From the NCBI GenBank assembly GCA_946187865.1, contig CAMHST010000001.1, positions 1 through 64,000 on the forward strand: a stretch of DNA of 64,000 bases, written 5' to 3'. Positions within the stretch are counted from its first letter, which is position 1. Each line of letters begins with the position of its first letter. Shown piece by piece: positions 18,806-27,600 of the stretch. The stretch is from an uncultured Bacteroidales bacterium. Lineage in GTDB: Bacteria; Bacteroidota; Bacteroidia; Bacteroidales; UBA932. The position numbers and the translations under genes were made by a program. Under the pieces are notes generated by a model. It was not told where the DNA came from and searched no databases. It saw nothing but the letters and a program-made list of their open reading frames with translations.

Positions 18806-20257
18806 TTAGACTTCTACGGGTTTGTACTTGGGAACAAGGGCTTTCATGATGCTCCAGGCAATCAGATAGGCCACGCCGCAGAAACAGAACATGATAAAGT
18901 AGCCTGCAGGCTTGCCTTCGAAGCCGAAGAAACGGAAAGCCGCCCCCATTTCCTCTGCATGGGTGAACAGCTTACCGGCCACATACTGAATAATCATGGA
19001 GCCGATACCGCCCGCCATGGCGCCGATGCCGGTGATGGTGGCGATGGTGCTCTTCGGGAACATGTCACCGATGGTGGAGAAGAGGTTGGCGCTCCAGGCC
19101 TGGTGACCCGCACCGGCAAGGCCGATCAGGATGGCCGGCCACCAGGGCGTATTGAAGTTGATGCCCAGCGGCTGCGCAAAGAGAGCGGCAATGGGGAAGA
19201 AAGCGAAGATGAGCATGGCGAGCATGCGGCCCGCATACGGATTCATGCCTTTCTTTTCCACGAAGACCTTGGGCAGGTATCCGCCGAAGATGGAGATCAC
19301 GGTCACGATGGCGTAGAGCGTGAAAATCAGTCCCTGGCCCAGACCGGAAGTGGCGGGGGCGTTGAACTGGTTGCTGAAATAGGAGGGCGCCCAGAACAGG
19401 AAGAACCACCATACGCCGTCGGTGAAGAACTTGCCGGTGATGAAGGCCCAGGTCTGCCTGTACTTGAAGCACTGGATCATGGGGATGGACTTCTGGTCGG
19501 CCACGGCAGCCTTTTCGGCCGCCTCGGCGGCGTCGTCCTGATGGATGTATTCCAGCTCGGCCTCGTTGACATGCTTGCTGGCCTCCGGCTTGTCATACAT
19601 GAAGGTCCAGAAGAACATCCAGATGAAGCCCAGGCCGCCGATGATGATGAAAGCCCACTCCCAGCCCAGTTTCACGGCCAGCGGGGGAATCAGCAGCGGA
19701 GCGGCCAGCGCGCCCACGGAGGCGCCGGCATTGAAAATGGAGGTGGCGAAGGCGCGGTCTTTCTTCGGGAAATACTCGGCCGTCACCTTGATGGCCGCCG
19801 GGAAGTTCCCGGATTCACCCAGGGCAAGGATGCCGCGGCACAGCAGGAACAGATAGACGGAAGTGGTGGCAATGGCCAGGGCCGCTTCGCTTCCCGCCTG
19901 GACGGCGCGCATGGCTGCCACGCTGTCCAGACCGGCGATATGGGCCGTAGCCCAGCCGCAGGCGGCGTGCAGGCACGCACCGGCCGACCATACGCCGATG
20001 GAGATCAGGTAACCCTTCTTGGTCCCCATCCAGTCCACGAACTTGCCCGCGAACAGGCAGCAGATGGCGTAGAAGATGGAGAAGAAGGAGGTAATGGTGC
20101 CGTAGTGGGCATCCGTCCAGTGGAATTCAGGTTTGATGAATTCCTCGTACGTGAGGGACAGAACCTGGCGGTCCAGGTAGTTTACCGTAGTCGCCACGAA
20201 AAGCAGCGAACACAGCCACCAGCGCCAGTTGCTCATCAGTTTCTTCTGCGTACTCAT
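18806..20257 (-). CDS. MFS hexuronate transporter (ExuT-like)
   Basis: 12-TM pattern; NYLDRQVLSLTYEEFIKPEFHWTDAHYG, CRGILALGESGNFPAAIKVTAEYFPKKDRAFATSIFNAGASVGAL; set among uronate catabolism genes. Confidence 0.88.
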   Translation of the reverse strand: MSTQKKLMSNWRWWLCSLLFVATTVNYLDRQVLSLTYEEFIKPEFHWTDAHYGTITSFFSIFYAICCLFAGKFVDWMGTKKGYLISIGVWSAGACLHAACGWATAHIAGLDSVAAMRAVQAGSEAALAIATTSVYLFLLCRGILALGESGNFPAAIKVTAEYFPKKDRAFATSIFNAGASVGALAAPLLIPPLAVKLGWEWAFIIIGGLGFIWMFFWTFMYDKPEASKHVNEAELEYIHQDDAAEAAEKAAVADQKSIPMIQCFKYRQTWAFITGKFFTDGVWWFFLFWAPSYFSNQFNAPATSGLGQGLIFTLYAIVTVISIFGGYLPKVFVEKKGMNPYAGRMLAMLIFAFFPIAALFAQPLGINFNTPWWPAILIGLAGAGHQAWSANLFSTIGDMFPKSTIATITGIGAMAGGIGSMIIQYVAGKLFTHAEEMGAAFRFFGFEGKPAGYFIMFCFCGVAYLIAWSIMKALVPKYKPVEV

Positions 20258-20260
20258 AGG

Positions 20261-21700
20261 CTAGATAATGGTCTTGACGGCTTCACGCATACCTTTTTCC
20301 TGGATCAGGGCCAGGTCTTTGCAAAGCAGGTCGGTAAGGCCGGGAATGGCATTGAGGTCTTCGCCCCAGATAAATTCGTCGGCAAGGACGCCCTTGGCCA
20401 CGGCGGCGACATCACCGGTGGCCCAGAGGTCCCTCAGCAGCTGCATGATCTTGGGATCGTCGTTGGGGACAATCTCGTCCTCTCCGCGTTTGCCGCCCTT
20501 ATAGTAGGTGCAGATGGCGGCGAGACCCATCACGAGTCCCTGCGGAAGCTCGCCCCTGCGCTCCAGATAGGTCTTGAGGCCGGGCAGGTCGCGGGTCTTG
20601 AACTTGGGGAAGGAATTGAGCATAATGGAAGTTACGAAATGCTTCACGAACGGGTTGCGGAAGCGCTCCATCACGTCGGCGGCAAATTTCTCCAGTTCGT
20701 CCTTGGGCAGGTTGCAGGTGGGAAGGAGTTCCTCGAACATCACCTTATGGACAAATCTGCCGATTTCAGGGTCTTCGCAGCACTCTTTCACGGTGTTCAG
20801 GCCGCTCAGGTAGCCTACGGGGCTCAGGACGGTGTGGGGGCCGTTCAGCAGGGTCACTTTCCGCTCGTGGTAAGGAGCCTCGGAGGGGACGAACAGCACG
20901 TGCAGGCCGGCTTTGTCGGCCGGGAATTCGGCGGCGACTTCCTTCGGGGCCTCGATGACCCAGAGGTGGAAGATTTCGGCCTTGTCCAGCAGATGGTCGT
21001 CGTAGCCCACGCGCTCGCAGAGCTGGGCGGCGTTGTCACGCGGATAACCGGGAACGATGCGATCTACCAGGGTGCTGTACACACCGCAGGCGTCCTCGAA
21101 CCAGGCGGCGAAGTCCGGGCCCAGGTTCCACAGGTCTATATACTGCCGGATGCACTCTTTAAGGTGCTTGCCGTTTTCGAAGATGAGTTCGCAGGGGAAA
21201 ATGATGAGTCCCTTGTCGGCGGCACCCTTGAAGAACTGCCAGCGGTGATACAGCAGCTGGGTCAGCTTGCCGGGATAGCTGCTGGCGGGCTTGTCGTCCA
21301 GCTTGCAGGCCGGGTCGAAAGCGATGCCGGCTTCCGTCGTATTGGAAATGACGAAGCGGATCTCCGGCTGCTCGGCCAGTTTCAGGTAAGCGCCGAAATC
21401 CTCGTAGGGATTCAGGCCGCGGGAGATGACGTCGATCAGGTCCACGCTGTTTACGGGCTGTCCGTCCTGCAGGCCCTGGAGATTCAGGTGATACAGGCCG
21501 TCCTGCTCGTTGAGCCAGCCTACCATGCCCTTCTCGATGGGCTGGACAACGACGACGGAGCCGTTGAAATCGGTCTTCTGGTTGGTCTTCCAGATAATCC
21601 ACTCGATGAATGCGCGGAGGAAGTTTCCTTCGCCGAACTGAATCACCTTTTCGGTGTACTGCTTGGCCTGCGGTGCAGACTTACGGTTTAGTCTTTCCAT
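20261..21700 (-). CDS. uxaB: Tagaturonate reductase (altronate oxidoreductase)
   Basis: VIQFGEGNFLRAFIEWIIWKTN, FVISNTTEAGIAFDP, FPCELIFENGKHLKECI, KVTLLNGPHTVLSPVGYLSGLNTV. Confidence 0.93.
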   Translation of the reverse strand: MERLNRKSAPQAKQYTEKVIQFGEGNFLRAFIEWIIWKTNQKTDFNGSVVVVQPIEKGMVGWLNEQDGLYHLNLQGLQDGQPVNSVDLIDVISRGLNPYEDFGAYLKLAEQPEIRFVISNTTEAGIAFDPACKLDDKPASSYPGKLTQLLYHRWQFFKGAADKGLIIFPCELIFENGKHLKECIRQYIDLWNLGPDFAAWFEDACGVYSTLVDRIVPGYPRDNAAQLCERVGYDDHLLDKAEIFHLWVIEAPKEVAAEFPADKAGLHVLFVPSEAPYHERKVTLLNGPHTVLSPVGYLSGLNTVKECCEDPEIGRFVHKVMFEELLPTCNLPKDELEKFAADVMERFRNPFVKHFVTSIMLNSFPKFKTRDLPGLKTYLERRGELPQGLVMGLAAICTYYKGGKRGEDEIVPNDDPKIMQLLRDLWATGDVAAVAKGVLADEFIWGEDLNAIPGLTDLLCKDLALIQEKGMREAVKTII

Positions 21701-21709
21701 ATCAATGAT

Positions 21710-23188
21710 TTATAAAGTTACTCCTTGTTTAAAGATGGCAATCTCGCGGATGCCGTGTTTTTCGTTGTTCACCGGGGTGCCGCTGGCGGCTGCCAGGACA
21801 AAATCTATAAAGCGGGCGCTCACCTCCTCCATCGGCTCTCCCTGGGCCAGCACACCTGCATTGAAGTCTATCCAGGAGGGTTTGGCCTGGTAAAGCGGCG
21901 TGTTGGTGGAAATCTTCATGGTAGGGACGAAGCTGCCGAACGGCGTGCCCCGGCCGGTCGTGAACAGCACAATCTGGCAGCCGGAAGCCGCCAGGGCCGT
22001 GGACGCTACCAGGTCGTTGCCGGGAGCGCTGAGCAGGTTCAGCCCCTTCACCTGCAGGGGCTCGGCATATTTCAGCACGCCCCGGACGATGCTCTTGCCG
22101 CACTTCTGGGTGCAGCCCAGCGACTTCTCTTCCAGCGTGGATATACCGCCTGCCTTGTTGCCGGGCGAGGGATTCTCGTACACGGGCATCCCCTGCTTCA
22201 TGAAATACTCCTTGAAGTCGTTGATCAGGTGCACGGTCTTGTCAAAGGTAGCCTGGTCCTGGCAGCGGTTCATCAGGATGGTTTCCGCGCCGAACATCTC
22301 CGGCACTTCCGTAAGCACGGTGGTGCCGCCCTGGGCCACGATCCAGTCGGAGAATACGCCCAAGAGCGGGTTGGCGGTAATGCCGGACAGACCGTCGGAG
22401 CCGCCGCACTTGAGTCCTACACGGAGCTCGCTCACAGGCACTTCCGTGCGTTTATCCCGGCTGCAGACGGCGTAGATTTCCCGCAGTCGGTCCACGCCAT
22501 ACTGGATTTCGTCGTCCACTTTCTGGCACACGAACATCTTCACGCGGGACTCGTCCACGGGACCCACCAGCTCCCGGAATGCGTCCAGCTGGTTGTTCTC
22601 GCAGCCCAGGCTCACCACCAGCACGCCGCCGGCATTGGGATGATGCACCATGTCGCGAAGCACCTTGCGGGTGTTCTCATGGTCGTCGCCCAGCTGGGAG
22701 CAGCCGTAGTTGTGCGGAAAATGGACGATCGCGTCCACGGAAGATGTCTCTCCGACAAACTCTGCCTTGAAGCGGTTCACAATCTGCTCGCAGATGCCGT
22801 TCACGCAGCCCACGGTGGGAATCACCCATATCTGGTTGCGGACGCCCACCTGCCCGTCGGCCCGGCGGAATCCCATGAACGTGCGTTTGGACGCGCTTTC
22901 CGGAATCTCCACCAGCGCGGGCTTGTACTCGTAGTCCAGGAGCCCTTCCAGGTTGGTCTTGATGCAGCTGTGGTCTACCAGGGTACCCGCCGCCGCATCA
23001 CGGGTCACGTGTCCGATCGGGAAACCGTACTTGACCACATTGTCCCCTGCTTTGAGCGCCTGGAGCACGACTTTGTGCCCGCGGGGAATGTCGGTCGCCA
23101 GGGTGACACCCTCCACCACCTCCCCTTTGGAGAGGTCCTGGAGCGCCACGGCCACGTTGTCGGCCGGATTGATCTTGATGTATCTCAT
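21710..23188 (-). CDS. uxaA: Altronate dehydratase
   Basis: SAF domain then FMGFRRADGQVGVRNQIWVIPTVGCVNGI, HNYGCSQLGDDHENTRKVL, LKCGGSDGLSGITANPLLGVFSDWI; start trimmed to MRYIKINPADNVAVALQDL. Confidence 0.95.
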   Translation of the reverse strand: MRYIKINPADNVAVALQDLSKGEVVEGVTLATDIPRGHKVVLQALKAGDNVVKYGFPIGHVTRDAAAGTLVDHSCIKTNLEGLLDYEYKPALVEIPESASKRTFMGFRRADGQVGVRNQIWVIPTVGCVNGICEQIVNRFKAEFVGETSSVDAIVHFPHNYGCSQLGDDHENTRKVLRDMVHHPNAGGVLVVSLGCENNQLDAFRELVGPVDESRVKMFVCQKVDDEIQYGVDRLREIYAVCSRDKRTEVPVSELRVGLKCGGSDGLSGITANPLLGVFSDWIVAQGGTTVLTEVPEMFGAETILMNRCQDQATFDKTVHLINDFKEYFMKQGMPVYENPSPGNKAGGISTLEEKSLGCTQKCGKSIVRGVLKYAEPLQVKGLNLLSAPGNDLVASTALAASGCQIVLFTTGRGTPFGSFVPTMKISTNTPLYQAKPSWIDFNAGVLAQGEPMEEVSARFIDFVLAAASGTPVNNEKHGIREIAIFKQGVTL

Positions 23189-24603
23189 CAGAAGTTGAAA
23201 TAGTTTTTTGCGTTGTTGTAGGAAATGTCCTCTACCATCCGGCCGATGAAATCCATCTCGGAGGCGGGAAGCCTGCCCTCCTCGATATCCTTCCCCAGGA
23301 CATCGCAAAGGATGCGGCGGAAGTACTCGTGGCGGGGATAAGAGATGAAGCTGCGGCTGTCCGTGAGCATGCCCACGAAGCGGGAGAACAGGCCCAGGAC
23401 GCTTAGGGCGTCCATCTGGCGGCGCATGCCCACTTCCTGGTCCAGGAACCACCAGCCGCTGCCGAACTGCATCTTGCCGGGAACGGTTCCGTCGTTAAAG
23501 GTATAGAGCATGGTCATCATCACCTCGTTATCCTTGGGATTGAGGCAGTAGAGGATGGTCTTGGTGAGTTTGTCCTCTGCGGCAAGGCGGTCGAAGAACT
23601 TATGGCCGGCAGCGGCGATTTCCTGGTCGTGAATGGCATCATAACCCGTATCGGGGCCGATCAGGCCGAACATCTTGCTGTTATTGTTGCGGATGGCACC
23701 GATATGGAACTGCTGGGTCCATCCTGCCTCGGCGTCCATGACGGCCTGGTCGTGCAGGAAGGCGCTGCGGAACTTCTCCAGTTCTTTGGGATTGGGCTTG
23801 ATGCCCATGAGCACTTTCTTGAAAATAAGTTCGATTTCCAGTTCCTTGTAGTCGGCCGAATAGAAATTCTCCAGACCATGGTCGGAGAGCTTGCAACCAT
23901 TGGCGGCAAAGTAGTCGTGCCGCTTCTGCAGGGCCTCGCACAGGTCGGCATAGGAGTCGATCTCCATGCCGGCGGCCTCGCCCAGCTGCTGCAGATAGGC
24001 CTTGTAAGCGGCGGGATTCTCGATGGCCATGGCCTTGTCCGGGCGCCAGGCGGGAATCACCTTGGTACCGAATGGATTCGCGGCAATCATCTTGTGCCAG
24101 CGGAGGTCGTCGGCCGGGTCGTCGGTGGTGCATACGGTCTCCACATTGAACTTGCGGATAAGGGCCTGTCCCCGGAACTCCGGCGTGGCCAGTTTGGCGT
24201 TGCACTCCTCGAAGATTTCACGGGCGGTGGCCGGGCAGAGGAGCTTGTCGATGCCGAATACACGGCTCAGCTCCAGGTGCGTCCAGTGATAGAGCGGGTT
24301 CCGCATGGTGTAAGGAACCGTCTCTGCCCACTTCCGGAAGGTTTCCCAGGAGTCGTATTTCCCGCCGGTGATATAATCCTCATTAACGCCGTTGGCGCGC
24401 ATGGCACGCCATTTATAATGGTCTCCATAGTGGCCGTCCACCAGCCACAGCTGGGTGATGTCCCGGAACTGGATATTCTCCGCTATCTGCTGCGGAACCA
24501 GGTGGCAGTGATAGTCGATGATGGGCATCTTCTCCGCGTGCTCGTGGTAAAGCTTCCTGGCGGTCTCCGTCTGGAGCATGAAATCAGGGTTGATAAAAGT
24601 CAT
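23188..24603 (-). CDS. uxaC: Glucuronate/galacturonate isomerase
   Basis: MPIIDYHCHLVPQQIAENIQF, LYHWTHLELSRVFGID, VCTTDDPADDLRWHKMI, GMLTDSRSFISYPRHEYFRRILC. Confidence 0.96.
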   Translation of the reverse strand: MTFINPDFMLQTETARKLYHEHAEKMPIIDYHCHLVPQQIAENIQFRDITQLWLVDGHYGDHYKWRAMRANGVNEDYITGGKYDSWETFRKWAETVPYTMRNPLYHWTHLELSRVFGIDKLLCPATAREIFEECNAKLATPEFRGQALIRKFNVETVCTTDDPADDLRWHKMIAANPFGTKVIPAWRPDKAMAIENPAAYKAYLQQLGEAAGMEIDSYADLCEALQKRHDYFAANGCKLSDHGLENFYSADYKELEIELIFKKVLMGIKPNPKELEKFRSAFLHDQAVMDAEAGWTQQFHIGAIRNNNSKMFGLIGPDTGYDAIHDQEIAAAGHKFFDRLAAEDKLTKTILYCLNPKDNEVMMTMLYTFNDGTVPGKMQFGSGWWFLDQEVGMRRQMDALSVLGLFSRFVGMLTDSRSFISYPRHEYFRRILCDVLGKDIEEGRLPASEMDFIGRMVEDISYNNAKNYFNF

Positions 24604-24632
24604 AGTGCTAATTGTTTAACTTGTTTTTGGAA

Positions 24633-24660
24633 GGGGGCGGGGCGGTCAGGCCCCGCTCCC
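24633..24660. other. Strong GC hairpin between the beta-helix lipoprotein gene and uxaC (GGGGGCGGGGC / GCCCCGCTCCC)
   Basis: 11-bp stem with one wobble/mismatch and 6-nt loop, no U tract on the transcribed minus strand. Confidence 0.6.
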
Positions 24661-24674
24661 TTAGATGCATGGAA

Positions 24675-27600
24675 CTACTTCCTGGGTTTGTAACTAGGAG
24701 AGGCGGAGTTCCAGCGGGGATCGCCAATGTCGGCCTTCTTGAGGTCGGCGTCGGTGAGCACCAGATTGAACTCGGCGGAACCGGTGCAAGGATCGGCCTC
24801 CAGGACGGCGCCGCCCTGGATGGCGGTGGCCTGGTCGATGGCGCCTCCGAAGAAGCCTTCACCCACGTTGAAGAAGTAGTTCCCCTCCATCACGGGCACC
24901 GTGGCACCGCTCTTGGCCAGAATGGTCTTGCCGGTGAGGTTCAGGAAGAGGTTCTTCTTCACGTTGTACTTCTGGGGAGCATTGGCGCAGGAACGGACCC
25001 AGAGCAGGCCGTTTCCGGCATCGATGGAGCAGGAGGCGAAGGTGTTGTTCACGATGGCGATGTTTCCGGCAATCTCCTTGTCGCAGCGGATGAAATCACG
25101 GCCGCCGTCGTAGAAGGAGTTCTTGGAAACGTTAATCACGTCATAGACGCCCTTGCGGATATCAATCATTCCCTGGCCGGTGCCAAAGCCGTGGACCAGG
25201 TTCTTCTGGAAGTCGAACAGTTCCACCCGGGAGTCGGCGCCGTTGCCGTAGAAGAGGCTCTTGTTATAGCCGAAGATGTCGCAGTCCACGATTTGGATCT
25301 TGTACAGCTGGGTGGCTTCGGCAATCTCGAAGGCGTTGCCCAAGGCCTTCTCGGAACCGTTGAACTTGATGTTCCGTGCCTCGAAGGTGGTGGTGCCCAC
25401 GCCCAGTTTGAAGCCGCCGATGATCTCTACGTTGCCGTTACCCTGCAGGCGGAGCGGAGCGATGAGACTGATGACGCCGCCTTCGGTGAGTTCGCGGAGG
25501 TCGTAGGTGCCCGCCTTGAGGGTGATTCCGGTCTTGCCGGCATCCAGGGCAGTGCCCAGTTCGGCCACCGTCTTCACGGTAACGTCGGAAGAGATGGTGC
25601 CCGCGTTGCGGTTCCAGGTGCCAGCGCCCACGTTGGAGGCCAGGCAGAGGGCGTCTACCAGGGTGAAGTCATCATTGGCGGCATCCCGCACCGGGTCAGA
25701 GGAGAGGATGGCGCCGCCGTTGGCGGTGGCCATCTCCTGGGTAATAAGGCCCGTCCAGAACTTCTCGGCCGTGCAGTTCCAGAAGAAGTTGCCGGCCATA
25801 TAGGTGGGAACGGTGATTCCGGCCGCCTTGGAAAGCAGGTTGTTCTCACCGTTCTCGTTCAGGAACAGGTTATTCTTCACCTCGTAGCTTTCGGGCGTGG
25901 AACGCACGTAGAGCACACCGTTGCCGTTGTTCAGGGTGACGCCGCTGAAGGTGTTGTTCACGATGTTCACGGCTCCGGTGACACGGCCCGCGTCGGCCCG
26001 GATGAAGTCACGGCCGCCCACCACGGTGTTGTGCTGGAAGGTAATCACCTTGTAGTCGCCCTTGCGGATGTCAAGGGTTCCTTGTCCGCCGCCCAGTTCT
26101 CCGAAGAAGTTGCCGGAGAATACCAGGGCCTGGAAGGAGGAGCCTTCGGCATTGCCGTAGAAGACGCTCTTCTTGATATTGGTGACGTGGCAGTTCCGGA
26201 GCGTGAGGTTGTTCACCACGGAAGCCGCGCCCACGTTGAAGAGGTTGTTGGCCCCGTCTCCTTCAATGACCAGGTTCTCGATGAGGATGTTGCCCAGCTC
26301 CCCTTCGGCCAGGTTCAGCTGGTTCACCTTGAGTACGGCGCCCTCCTCACTGCCCAGATGCATTCCGGCCGTGAGGGTGATGGCGGCGGCGGAGAGGTCA
26401 TACTCACCCGCGGCGAACTTGATGTCCGTCTTGCCGGCATCCACGGCGGCGGTGAACTCGTCCACGCTGGAAACGGTGATGGAAGCGCCCTCACTCACGG
26501 GCACGCTGGCGGGATTCCACTTGGAGGCACCGGCGCCCAGGCTCATGACCACAGCGTTGGTAAGGGTGTAGTTACCGCTGGCGGCATCCTGGAAAGGATC
26601 GTTGGTGAGCACCACGCCACCACCGTCCACGGCCAGTTCCGCATCAATGCAGCCGGTGTAGAACTTCTCGCCAATGTTGTACCAGACGTTCTTCTTCATC
26701 TTGGGCTTCATGGCGGCGGTACGGCCGCTGATGGAGTTGGCGATGTTGGCCACGATGTTGTAGGAAACCTCGTACACGGAAGGAGTGGCCCGTACGCAGA
26801 ACACACCGCCGGCATTGCCGGAATCGTTCAGGTTGTTGAGCGTGTTGTGCTTCACGTACACGGCGTCAATGGTACAGGGAGCGTCAATGCGCAGGAAGTC
26901 GCGGCCGCCGGTGACGGTGCTCTCTTCCAGCGTGAAGCTGCCGTAGGTACCGTTTCTCAGATCCAGCACGCCCTGGCCGGTACCGTGGTTCACCACCTCC
27001 ATACCGGAGAAGAGGATTTCGCCGATGTTGAACTTGTCGGCCGTGTTGGAAGCGTAGATGACACTCTTGGTAAAGCCGTCCACCACGGTGTTCTTCACCG
27101 TTACGGATTCGGCAGTAACGCCCTCGGCGTTGTCCAGGTTCAGGAGGATGTCTCCACCGCCAGCCTTCACAGTGAGGTTCTCCAGCGAGAAGCTGCCCAC
27201 CTGTCCGCTGAGCTTGAAGCCGCCCAGGAGTTCGGCACCAGGCTGTCCCTTGAGGGAGAGCGGAGCCGTTACGGTGAGGCTGCCTGCCAGGTCGTAGCTG
27301 CCGGCGGCCAGCGTAATGGCTTCCTTACCGGCTGCGATGGCGGCCAGCAGGGCGTCCACGTTGTTCACCACCAGTTCGGAGCCCTCTTCGCCGCCGCCCT
27401 TGGGCAGTACTGCGAAGGCGGCCACGCCTGCAGCCGATTCGGTGTTGTAGATATCATCCTTGGAAGGATTTGCATACACTTCCACCTTGTAGCTGCCGGC
27501 ATCCAGCATACCGGTAGTGGTACCGCCGATTACGAACTGGGTGCCTTCGGAGACTGCACTGGTCTTGCCGTTGAAGACTACGGAATAGCCGCCGGCACTC

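Noticed and set aside
18728-21691. 987-aa plus-strand ORF over MFS transporter and uxaB
   Set aside because: Antisense to clear genes, no recognisable domain.
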